In this document: positions 7,586 to 14,629 of the stretch, in pieces
Layout of the letters: the number at the start of each line of letters is the position of its first letter
Numbering within the stretch: position 1 is the stretch's first letter
Assembly: GCA_023428335.1 (NCBI GenBank)
Contig: JAEYYS010000028.1
Location: 1 to 17,069, forward strand
DNA: 17,069 nt
Direction of reading: 5' to 3'
Origin: Verrucomicrobiota bacterium
Lineage (GTDB): Bacteria; Verrucomicrobiota; Verrucomicrobiia; Verrucomicrobiales; Verrucomicrobiaceae
Made by a program: the position numbers and the translations under genes
Notes under the pieces: model-generated
The model's database searches: none
What the model was told of the DNA's origin: nothing
Seen by the model: only the letters and a program-made list of their open reading frames with translations

Positions 7586-9105
7586 GGAATCGCGATTCCC
7601 AAGTCGGCGTTGGCTTGGATGACCAAAACAAAATGCCCCGTGGTTGTTTCGAGTCGAATAGGCTTTATTCGAATATTTTTGATTGTGGGGATGATGGTCC
7701 TGATTTCATCTTCGAAATCTGGCACGGCCGAGGCCCAAGTTTGAATTTGATCTGTGAGGAATTTCTCAGCCTCTGCATTGAGTTGCGACTCCAGACGATT
7801 TTTAACCCATCCAGAAAGAATAGGAGCGAGTTCCTGGAGTTCCTGACGCAGTGAGTTGGCGCTTTCACCGAGTATTTGGACGAGAATGGAATCGGATTTC
7901 GGCGTGAAAGCCAACTCCCGGAAACTGATTTCTCCAGTGTCTGGATCGCATGATGGACGTCCTTGCACGATCAGCGTTGTTTCACCGCTGAAAGGGCGAA
8001 GTATCGCTTGGCCCTGACCCACTTCGAATCGCACACGTCCTCGAATGTAGCAAATCCCTTCTTTTTCGCTCAGATCAACGCTAAGGATTTTCACGGTTCC
8101 GCCTGGAATTTCCAGAGTTTGGGGTTGGAAAAAGCGGGGCGCCGCTTGCAGGCTGACGAGGATTGGAAGTCGCAGTTCGGTGGTTTCGTTGGCGACACTC
8201 GCCTTATTCAAGGAGGGTAGAGGAATCCTCTCAATGTCTGACGCTTTGCTCGTCGAACCTATGGTTGCACGTGAATGCACATCCAATCCAACGGTCATGA
8301 CCAATGAACCATCGCGCTCCAACAAAGGGCCACCGAGTGTCACAGCTTGCGGCCGCAATTCGACGGACGTGCGGGGTTCGCTAAATATCTGGATGTCCTG
8401 ATTGGCGTCATTCCAAAAAGAATCGACTAATGGGCGAAAGGCAAAAGGTGGGCTGTTGGAAAATCCAGAGGTGATGTGAGGGACGATAAATTCGTTGGCT
8501 AGCCACTTAACCAAGTTGTCAGGAAGCCAATCGACATTCACCGCGGTCAACTTAGCATTAATACGAGGCGCTATGAGCCAATCCCAGTCTGGAGCTACAG
8601 ACAATCCAAGCGTCGATCCCGCCAAGTCAACTTTGGCGCTTTTGAGTTTGATGATGCCTCCAGGACCCTGTTTTACAGAGCCGACAAAGGTCGCTGCGCT
8701 ATCAAGACGCAAGCGAGTAGCATCCTGTGCACTGATTTGGATATCTCCGCGTCGAATCGTTCCAGTCGCGCCGTACTCGTTCTTTGGCACTGGGAACTCG
8801 AGAGGAACGGACTTGTTTAAAATTCGTTGCAGACTTGCCAAGCTGGCCTTGAAATGAAAGCGCAGGTTCGAAGTTGAATAATCCGATAAGATCAAGGGTT
8901 CCTGAACAGGACCTTGTGGCAGTGGAGTGTCATCCGATCTTGGGCTAGTTGGCCCCGGATAAAACCACAAGATTCCTACCGCGAGTAGACTGATGATGAA
9001 CAGGCTGACAGCACCTGCGACCGCCAAAAAGCGGTTTGTCCACCACCCCCAGCGTCGATTTTTCTGAGTCATTGTTCTAGGGTGTTTGGATTGTTGCTTG
9101 GGCAT
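7582..9105 (-). CDS. DUF4403-like membrane-anchored protein (possible TULIP-type lipid-binding fold)
   Basis: This is a 507-residue protein. A basic N-terminus (KNRRWGWWTNR) precedes one transmembrane helix (about 26-49), then a Pro-rich linker. The long beta-rich remainder fits the DUF4403 pattern: SNLRFHFKASLASLQRILNK near 79-98, DWDWLIAPRINAKLTAVNVDWLPDNLV, ERIPLPSLNK, a G.TTLIVQGRPSCDPDTGEI segment, and a C-terminal amphipathic helical tail. The fold would lie outside the cytoplasm, anchored by the N-terminal helix. DUF4403 proteins are uncharacterised; similarity to lipid-binding TULIP domains is possible but not shown here. The start is ATG 9103-9105, 17 bp after the preceding gene's stop; ATG at residue 12 is an alternative. 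Its TGA stop lies in the left direct repeat, so the native C-terminus may have been altered by insertion. It is the last gene of the cassette operon. Confidence 0.75.
   Translation of the reverse strand: MPKQQSKHPRTMTQKNRRWGWWTNRFLAVAGAVSLFIISLLAVGILWFYPGPTSPRSDDTPLPQGPVQEPLILSDYSTSNLRFHFKASLASLQRILNKSVPLEFPVPKNEYGATGTIRRGDIQISAQDATRLRLDSAATFVGSVKQGPGGIIKLKSAKVDLAGSTLGLSVAPDWDWLIAPRINAKLTAVNVDWLPDNLVKWLANEFIVPHITSGFSNSPPFAFRPLVDSFWNDANQDIQIFSEPRTSVELRPQAVTLGGPLLERDGSLVMTVGLDVHSRATIGSTSKASDIERIPLPSLNKASVANETTELRLPILVSLQAAPRFFQPQTLEIPGGTVKILSVDLSEKEGICYIRGRVRFEVGQGQAILRPFSGETTLIVQGRPSCDPDTGEISFRELAFTPKSDSILVQILGESANSLRQELQELAPILSGWVKNRLESQLNAEAEKFLTDQIQTWASAVPDFEDEIRTIIPTIKNIRIKPIRLETTTGHFVLVIQANADLGIAIP
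7586..7599. repeat. 14-bp perfect palindrome abutting the left direct repeat
   Basis: GGAATCGCGATTCC is fully self-complementary and starts at the base after the left direct repeat. It encodes the last residues (GIAI) of the DUF4403-like protein. A degenerate relative, AGGATCGCAATTCA, occurs at 11737-11750, about 10 bp inside the right repeat. It could be a recombination or protein-binding site, or chance. Confidence 0.4.
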
Positions 9106-9122
9106 AATTATGCTTATACCTT

Positions 9123-10355
9123 TCAGTGCTGATAATATTGGGCAAGGAATAGCATCAAGGATTCTTGCTCCTTCACATCAAGGTTCTTGAAAATGACATC
9201 ATCGACAAGCGACACGCCAGCGTAAGTTCCAGCCAAGCTGCCGAACAGGGCACCAGTAATACCACCGACAATGGTGCCAGACACAGTGCCGACCACTGTT
9301 CCGACACCTGGCAAGATCATTGTTCCAACAGTTGCGCCTACTTCCGCTCCAGCCCAAGCCCCTAGACCACCGCCAGTCGCACTTCCGAGGCCCTCGGACA
9401 TCGACATGACAGCTTGTCGTTTTGTGATTGAGCCTTGAGCGAACTGGTATGCTCCATGGCCAGTTTCCCATAGACCATAAGCAGCCCCTATAACACCTGT
9501 GCTAGGCCCTGTAAGACGCCCATAGGGGAGAGTCCCTAGGTTACGTGTGAAAAGCCGTTCTGTCTGAGCCCCTTTAAGTCGCCGAGACTCTCGAAGTAGA
9601 ACATCATCAAAGCGAAGCGGTTTCGTCAGATTTCTGGCCAAGCGCTGACTCGTGGAAACTGGGCTGTAAACTGAGACGCGCCGAAAGGCGGCGTATTTTA
9701 CGAGGCTTCGTTCCATTCTTGGATCAATTCGTGCACGATTCACCCAAATGGATCTGGCAACTCCCTGTTCGCGGGCACGCAGACTGATTTTGTGGATCTG
9801 TTCTTTGGCTTTCCGTAATTTCTCAGGGGAGTCAATACGCCAATCCTTGAATTCCGCCGAAACGCGCATGCGCGACTTTTTGTCTTCCAGTAGAGCGTCG
9901 AATTCGACAAGGCGCCCGTCTGCGACGGGTGCGCGATTGCCAGCAGAGACAATCCGGAATGGAGATTCTCGCTCAGCAATCACATTGAGATATTTGAGTT
10001 CTCGCTCGTAGCCATGCCAATTGAGAGCATTGGCACGCAGTAGATTGCTAGCAACTTTTTGAAACTGTGGTTTCGATAGATCTAGATGAAAGCCTTGTGG
10101 GAAATTGTTTTGAAAGCGGCGCCCACCTGACGAATAGGCCTCCGAGAGAAGCTGACGTGCGCGCTGATTGATTTCGCGCGAATCCGCATCGATTTTGGCT
10201 ATTTTCTGAAGGTTTTCGGCCAAGATCGCTCCCTTGGCGCGATCTTGGATAAATGGAGGTGCTGAGCGAGCTTGAACAGGCCTAGCGTCCCACAGAAGCC
10301 AAGCTGTGGCACTCAACGCGAGACGCGAGAACGCTCGGATTAATTTGGGTTGCAT
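9123..10355 (-). CDS. Exported protein with PD-(D/E)XK nuclease-like core and C-terminal glycine-zipper membrane domain
   Basis: This 410-residue protein belongs to no family I recognise. Residues 1-30 look like a signal peptide (core ALSATAWLL, AxA-like QAR/SA). Residues 35-110 are helical. Residues 112-230 carry a restriction-endonuclease-like layout: helix with E117/E119 (HGYEREL), then VEFD with D153, then AEFKDW with E168-x-K170, then a helix with Q186, followed by a beta strand (RSIWVNR). This matches the E...D...ExK order of PD-(D/E)XK enzymes, but it is my pattern reading only. Residues 323-380 are a glycine zipper, with Gly at every fourth position in 332-344 and 352-380, split by a PG turn, as in membrane-inserting hairpins. 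The start ATG 10353-10355 lies 2 bp after the upstream gene's TAA, so translation is probably coupled. An envelope nuclease or toxin is plausible; substrate and target are unknown. Confidence 0.85.
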   Translation of the reverse strand: MQPKLIRAFSRLALSATAWLLWDARPVQARSAPPFIQDRAKGAILAENLQKIAKIDADSREINQRARQLLSEAYSSGGRRFQNNFPQGFHLDLSKPQFQKVASNLLRANALNWHGYERELKYLNVIAERESPFRIVSAGNRAPVADGRLVEFDALLEDKKSRMRVSAEFKDWRIDSPEKLRKAKEQIHKISLRAREQGVARSIWVNRARIDPRMERSLVKYAAFRRVSVYSPVSTSQRLARNLTKPLRFDDVLLRESRRLKGAQTERLFTRNLGTLPYGRLTGPSTGVIGAAYGLWETGHGAYQFAQGSITKRQAVMSMSEGLGSATGGGLGAWAGAEVGATVGTMILPGVGTVVGTVSGTIVGGITGALFGSLAGTYAGVSLVDDVIFKNLDVKEQESLMLFLAQYYQH

Positions 10356-10357
10356 GT

Positions 10358-11680
10358 TTAACGTGGTTGGGCAAGAGGCCTTTTCTCAATTTTGACTGCG
10401 GTTTCGGCAACCTTTATGCGATGCTCGGTGCCCTCCAAATATTTCCAGCACTCCTCAAATGTCTCCGCATAAAGCCTGTCGAGAGGGCGTCGAAGGAGTG
10501 CTTCATCAACTTTTAGTAGTCGTTGTTCCAAGAGATCGCGGTTGAGGCACTGCGCCAACTGGGGCAAGCCATTCCAACGCGTTGTGCGATTTAATTTATT
10601 AGAGATTAAAGGCGCGAACTCTGGTGTTACGTCTGCTGCAGACGGAATGGGGACACCACTTAGCTCGAGAAGTTTGGCGCAGAAAGTTGGGGATTTGTCC
10701 AAGAGTAACTTGTAGGCCTGCGTGGCCGATGAATTTTTGTCTTTACCGCCCTCCAGAATGTTTTCTATCTTTTCCGAAGCCTTTCCTCCAGCCATGCTTT
10801 TCACTAAGCGTATCTCCCCCAAAGCCCAAATTTGGTATTCATTCAATGTTGTGCGTTCAGCTTCGGCCAGTCGAGAGCGCAAGTTTGTTATACGTGTGAT
10901 CAAACCTTCAGGCGCTGGGAGGTTGAGGCCGATTATCTGCAGCTCAAGCGCATCACCTTCCTGCAAGAGTTGGTTGGTGTTCGCGAGATCTGCCCTGCTT
11001 CCCTTAACGCTAATAGCGGAAAGTCGTTCGTCCGCACGCTTGATCCAATCCTGCGAAGCCAGAATCCAATCAGGCAGATTTTGTTCAGCTAAATTTAGTT
11101 TAGGCTCTTCCATTTGGCCAGTGAGAGCATCAGCCATCATCGCGAGCTGAGGAAGGTTGATTTTCTCGGCCTGCAAGGTTGTGGGGTTATCCTTAAACGA
11201 CCGCACAAACTTTTGTAGTTCGCCTCTGAAAACTGAAGTAATGATCTTTTGCCGGGAAATCAGTTTATCTTGGATAGACTGAGGTATGTTTTCTGAAGGC
11301 GATTCTGTTAACGCATTTAACGACAAAAGCTGGCCAGCCCGATCCTCAAATGAAATCGGCTCAGGAGTTGCGAGGATTTCGTGGGCTTCAAGATACCAGT
11401 TTGCATCATTGATCTCTTCTCGGAGTTCGTCTCTATGTTTGCCAGGAAGGCTATTGACGATCTTCGTCAATGCATCTCGCTTTGTCTTCAGTCTCCCATC
11501 GTTTGGTAATTCGTGAAAATTCGCTTCACGAGACGATTGAAGATAATCAGTTAGTGCGGCGTGAGCGGCGGTTATGCCGGGCTCCGTATTTTTTGATTCG
11601 CGACCGGGCCTTATCAAATTAAATAAAATGATCAGCGTCAAAATAATATTGATCGCTATTAGGGGCTGGGTTTTAATCAT
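10358..11680 (-). CDS. Membrane-anchored, mostly helical protein of unknown family (first gene of cassette)
   Basis: This gene encodes 440 residues from ATG 11678-11680. The longer reading starts with TTG at 11696-11698, which overlaps the upstream edge of a TATAAT box, so I prefer the ATG. One N-terminal transmembrane helix (about 6-23, PLIAINIILTLIILFNLI) is followed by a soluble, charged, predominantly alpha-helical region rich in Glu/Leu/Lys/Arg with few glycines. Only three cysteines are evident, all in the C-terminal part. I see no catalytic signature. The inverse of a signal peptidase site is not apparent, so the protein is probably anchored with its bulk in the periplasm, though cytoplasmic orientation cannot be excluded. 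It ends 2 bp before the nuclease-like gene, which implies equimolar or coupled synthesis and a possible partner, scaffold or immunity role. The low GC suggests transfer. Confidence 0.85.
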   Translation of the reverse strand: MIKTQPLIAINIILTLIILFNLIRPGRESKNTEPGITAAHAALTDYLQSSREANFHELPNDGRLKTKRDALTKIVNSLPGKHRDELREEINDANWYLEAHEILATPEPISFEDRAGQLLSLNALTESPSENIPQSIQDKLISRQKIITSVFRGELQKFVRSFKDNPTTLQAEKINLPQLAMMADALTGQMEEPKLNLAEQNLPDWILASQDWIKRADERLSAISVKGSRADLANTNQLLQEGDALELQIIGLNLPAPEGLITRITNLRSRLAEAERTTLNEYQIWALGEIRLVKSMAGGKASEKIENILEGGKDKNSSATQAYKLLLDKSPTFCAKLLELSGVPIPSAADVTPEFAPLISNKLNRTTRWNGLPQLAQCLNRDLLEQRLLKVDEALLRRPLDRLYAETFEECWKYLEGTEHRIKVAETAVKIEKRPLAQPR

Positions 11681-11689
11681 GAGGTTTGT

Positions 11690-11695
11690 ATTATA
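11690..11695 (-). promoter_or_regulatory. Candidate -10 box (TATAAT) for the cassette operon
   Basis: A perfect TATAAT on the minus strand lies 9 bp upstream of the first cassette gene's ATG. Transcription from it would start only a few bases before that ATG, giving an almost leaderless mRNA. No good TTGACA-like box is found 16-19 bp further upstream. The AT-rich setting makes chance occurrence possible. Confidence 0.4.
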
Positions 11696-11760
11696 CAATT
11701 AACTATTCGCCTGCGCATCGACGACTTAAGATTTTCAGGATCGCAATTCAACAGAGTTCT

Positions 11761-11772
11761 CGGCACAGTCAA
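11761..11772. repeat. 12-bp direct repeat, right copy (CGGCACAGTCAA)
   Basis: Identical to 7574-7585. It contains the TGA stop (11769-11771, minus strand) of the divergent DUF1501 gene plus the 8 bases after it. This is the probable original target site of the cassette insertion, at the 3' end of that gene. Confidence 0.7.
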
Positions 11773-13217
11773 ATCAACCCGCGGATCGGGTCACCCATGT
11801 ACAGCGGGTGCGGACGACCGGTGAAGTCGTGCCACATGATTTCGCGCGGCAGGCCGAGCGCCTCGTAGATCGTTGCCGCGAGGTTTTCCGGCGTCTGCGG
11901 GTCGCTGTCGGGGTAGCCGCCGATTTTGTCGCTGCTGCCGATGACGCGCCCGCCCTTCACGCCGCCGCCGGCGAGCAGCAGGCTTTGCACGTGGCCCCAG
12001 TGATCGCGGCCGGGCAGGGCGGTGGCGGAGATTTGCGAAATTTTCGGCGTGCGCCCGAACTCGCTGCCCATGACGACCAGCGTTTCATCGAGCAGACCGC
12101 TGGCATCGAGGTCCTCGAGCAGGGCACTGACGGCCTGGTCCATGGGCGGCAGCAGGTGGTCCTTGAGGTTGCGCCAGGCGGCCTGGTGGGTGTCCCAGGT
12201 CTCGTTGTTGCCGAGGTTGACCTGGATGAGGCGCACGCCGCTTTCGACGAGCCGGCGCGCCATGAGCAGCGACCAGCCGAAGCTGTGCCGGCCGTAGCGG
12301 TCGAGGGTGGCGGCCGGCAGTTGGTCGAGGCGGAAGGCATCGTGCACGCGACGGTTGCCGAGCAGCGACACGGCCGCCTCGCGGTAGGTGTCGAAGGCGG
12401 TGTCGCCGGCGAGTTCGGCGAGGTTGTCGGTCTGCGACTCCAGCGAGTTGCGCAGGGAAACGCGGTCGAGCACGCGGTCGAGGCTGAGCCCTTCCGGCAG
12501 TGCCAGGTGCGGGGCGCGGAAGGCCAGGGTGTCATCGGTCACGGCGCCCTGCTCATGGTGGAAGAGGTACTGCGGGTAGGCGCCGTAGTGGTTGGGATGG
12601 TAGGGCGCCATCTCCAGGAACCAGGGATCGTGCTGGGCGCCGAGCATGCCGCCGAACTGGCCGGCGAGGGTGCGGCCCGTGCGATGGACGATCTTGTCGG
12701 GCAGCACGATGGCCGGCGGCAGGTTGTCGGGTCGCCGCGGCAGCAGGGCGGTGGCGAGCGCGGCCAGGCTCGGGTGATCGGATTTCTTCGGCCGGGTCGG
12801 ATCAAAGCCCGGTGGCACGTCGCTGCGACCCGTGAGCATGACGTGATGGCCCTGGGAGTGCTCGCTGTGGCCGTGGGTGAGCGAGCGCACGAGCGACCAC
12901 TTTTCCGAAAGCTGGGCCAGCCGCGGCAGGTGCTCGCAGATGTGGGTGCCGGGCGTGCGCGTGCGGATCGGCTTGAACTCGCCGCGCACCTCCAGCGGCG
13001 CGTGCGGCTTCATGTCGAAGCTCTCGTGCTGGGCGAGGCCGCCGGAGAGGAAGATGTAGATGACCGACTTCGCCCGCGGCGCGGGGGCGGCGGAACCGGG
13101 GGCGGCCAGGGCGCGCAGACCGGTGAGGTGGTTCATGCCGAGGCCGAGCAGGCCGACCGCGCCTGCCTGCAGCAGTTCGCGGCGGCGCAGGGGATGCGCG
13201 GGATGCGGAAGAGCCAT
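11769..13217 (-). CDS. DUF1501 family Tat-exported protein, divergent type
   Basis: This 482-residue protein opens with a twin-arginine-type region (PLRRRELLQAGAVGLLGLG, Arg 11-13) and an Ala/Pro-rich cleavage region. DUF1501 motifs are complete: IFLSGGLAQHESFDMKPHAP, RGEFKPIRTRTPG, VRSLTHGHSEHSQGHHVML, GSEFGRTP, GRDHWGHVQSLLLAGGG and HDFTGRPHPLYMGDPI. It is clearly more distant from the other two DUF1501 genes than they are from each other. It carries a long central segment (about 155-260, DKIVHRTGRTLAGQFGG onwards) rich in His/Tyr/Pro. It follows the 13268-14629 gene by 50 bp. Its stop lies in the right direct repeat. Export through Tat implies that it folds, probably with metal, before export. 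The substrate is unknown. Confidence 0.93.
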   Translation of the reverse strand: MALPHPAHPLRRRELLQAGAVGLLGLGMNHLTGLRALAAPGSAAPAPRAKSVIYIFLSGGLAQHESFDMKPHAPLEVRGEFKPIRTRTPGTHICEHLPRLAQLSEKWSLVRSLTHGHSEHSQGHHVMLTGRSDVPPGFDPTRPKKSDHPSLAALATALLPRRPDNLPPAIVLPDKIVHRTGRTLAGQFGGMLGAQHDPWFLEMAPYHPNHYGAYPQYLFHHEQGAVTDDTLAFRAPHLALPEGLSLDRVLDRVSLRNSLESQTDNLAELAGDTAFDTYREAAVSLLGNRRVHDAFRLDQLPAATLDRYGRHSFGWSLLMARRLVESGVRLIQVNLGNNETWDTHQAAWRNLKDHLLPPMDQAVSALLEDLDASGLLDETLVVMGSEFGRTPKISQISATALPGRDHWGHVQSLLLAGGGVKGGRVIGSSDKIGGYPDSDPQTPENLAATIYEALGLPREIMWHDFTGRPHPLYMGDPIRGLI

Positions 13218-13241
13218 GGGATGAGCGGTTGGAGTTCCGCC

Positions 13242-13257
13242 CCGCGGCCGGCCGCGG
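13242..13257. repeat. 16-bp perfect GC palindrome between two DUF1501 genes
   Basis: CCGCGGCCGGCCGCGG lies in the 50-bp intercistronic gap. As RNA it would form a compact hairpin between the stop of one DUF1501 gene and the start of the next. It has no T-run, so an intercistronic stabiliser or processing signal is more likely than a terminator. Confidence 0.4.
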
Positions 13258-13267
13258 CGCGGGCGGG

Positions 13268-14629
13268 TCAGACGAGTTCCGGCATGGCCTGCCAGCCGTC
13301 GACCAGGTACTGGGGTCGGCCGGTGAGGTCGTTGACGGTGGTCTTGTGCGGGTCGATGCCGAGGAACTGATACAGGCTGGCAAAGACCTCGCCGAAATGC
13401 ACGGGTCGCTCGGTGGGCTCGCCGCCGAGGCGGTCAGTGGCACCGATGACCTGGCCGGTGCGGAAACCGCCACCGGCGAGCAGGGCACCGCCGACGCGCG
13501 GCCAGTGGTCGCGACCGCCCTGGGCGTTGACGGTGGGTGTGCGGCCGAACTCGCCCCAGGCGACGACGGCGACGTCCTTGTCGAGGCCGCGGTCGTGCAG
13601 GTCCTGGACGAGGGCGCTCATGCCCTGGTCAAACAGCGGCAGGTGGCGGAGCAACTGAGGGTAGTTGTTGTCGTGGAAGTCCCAGCGACCGAAATTCAGC
13701 GTCACCACGCGCGCGCCGGCCTCGACGAGACGGCGGGCCATGAGGAAGTGCTCGAGGTTGAGCGGGGCGCCGTCGCCGTAGTTCTTCGTTTCGCCCTTGC
13801 CGTAGCGTTCACGGGTTTTCGGCGACTCCTTTTCGAGGTCGAGCGCGTCGAGCAGACGGCTGGAGGTGAGCACGTTGAAGGCCTGCTGGTTGAAGGCGTC
13901 CATGCTTTCGACCAGGCCGCTGTGGTCGACATCGCGGCGGAAGCGGTCGAAGCCGTCAAGCAGAGCGCGGCGGTCGTTCAGGCGCGCCACCGAGACGTTG
14001 TTGAGCTTGAGATCCTCGACACCGGCACCGTTCGGGCGGAAGGCGGAGTGGGCGGGGCCCATGTAGCCGGGGTGACCGGGCGAGCCGTAGGGCGGGTGGC
14101 CGGCCTTGGGGGCCAGACCGACAAAGGCCGGGATGGCGGGATCCGCCTGCCCCTGCAGCGAGGAGACCACCGCGCCGAGCGAGGGATGGTCGGACAATGC
14201 GCCGGTGGGCGCGCCACCGCCGGCAGGATTCGGGGCGCGGCCGGTGTAGCAGATGAAGGAATCGTGGGCGCCGGTGGGCGAACCCCAGACGCTGCGGATG
14301 GGCACCAGCTTGTCCATCATCTTCGCCAGCCGCGGCGCGTGCTCGGAGATCTGGATGCCGGGCACGTTGGTCGAGATCGGCTTGTAGGGGCCGCGGATTT
14401 CCAGCGGTGCATCCATCTTCAAATCCCACATGTCCTGGTGCGGCGGCGCGCCACACAGGTAGATCATGATGATCGATTTGAAACTGCGTCCGGTACGAGC
14501 CTCGGCCTCGGCCTTGAGCAGGTCGGGCAGGCTGAGCCCGCCCATGGCAAGACCGCCAACGCGCAGGAAGTCGCGCCGCGACAGGCCGTCGCAGAATCTG
14601 CCGGAAGATTGGCCGGAAATGGTGAGCAT
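13268..14629 (-). CDS. DUF1501 family Tat-exported protein (first gene of the minus-strand operon)
   Basis: This 453-residue protein has start ATG 14627-14629 and the same N-terminal pattern as the 6084-7430 paralogue (MLT...FCDG.SRRDFLRVGGLAMGG, RR at 18-19), a Tat signal. Typical motifs follow: YLCGAPPHQDMWDLKMDAP, RGPYKPISTNVPGIQISEHA, IRSVWGSPTGAHDSF, GEFGRTP...GGRDHWPR and NDLTGRPQYLVDGW. Several stretches match the paralogue strongly at DNA level, especially around 13440-13610 versus 6260-6430, so the two are fairly recent duplicates. A 6-bp-stem hairpin (GCCAGC/GCTGGC, 14633-14653) sits just upstream of the start, and no clear Shine-Dalgarno is seen. Expression must begin within the 14630-14767 divergent region. 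Confidence 0.93.
   Translation of the reverse strand: MLTISGQSSGRFCDGLSRRDFLRVGGLAMGGLSLPDLLKAEAEARTGRSFKSIIMIYLCGAPPHQDMWDLKMDAPLEIRGPYKPISTNVPGIQISEHAPRLAKMMDKLVPIRSVWGSPTGAHDSFICYTGRAPNPAGGGAPTGALSDHPSLGAVVSSLQGQADPAIPAFVGLAPKAGHPPYGSPGHPGYMGPAHSAFRPNGAGVEDLKLNNVSVARLNDRRALLDGFDRFRRDVDHSGLVESMDAFNQQAFNVLTSSRLLDALDLEKESPKTRERYGKGETKNYGDGAPLNLEHFLMARRLVEAGARVVTLNFGRWDFHDNNYPQLLRHLPLFDQGMSALVQDLHDRGLDKDVAVVAWGEFGRTPTVNAQGGRDHWPRVGGALLAGGGFRTGQVIGATDRLGGEPTERPVHFGEVFASLYQFLGIDPHKTTVNDLTGRPQYLVDGWQAMPELV

Larger units (their letters stand above)
7574..11772 (-). mobile_element. Putative inserted three-gene low-GC cassette bounded by 12-bp direct repeats
   Basis: About 4.2 kb containing three co-directional genes. 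Hand counts of 60-base lines give 24/60 (11041-11100), 28/60 (10381-10440) and 33/60 (8581-8640) G+C. Flanking-gene lines give 40/60 (901-960) and 38/60 (12061-12120). Perfect 12-bp direct repeats mark both edges. Precise loss of one repeat plus the cassette would leave the divergent DUF1501 gene intact, with about 150 bp to the next DUF1501 gene, restoring a continuous operon. No integrase, transposase or tRNA target is present, so the mechanism is unknown. The element call is an inference from composition and repeats. Confidence 0.55.

Noticed and set aside
7567..7854. Plus-strand 95-codon frame at the left end of the cassette
   Set aside because: It overlaps the C-terminal half of the DUF4403-like gene antisense, and its composition shows no domain or signal.
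11681..11698. TTG start for the first cassette gene
   Set aside because: The extension overlaps the TATAAT box, and the ATG gives a typical short basic N-terminus before the membrane helix.
7574..11772. Cassette as a classical insertion sequence or integron
   Set aside because: There is no transposase, integrase, clear terminal inverted repeat or attC-like structure inside the block; only direct repeats and composition support mobility.
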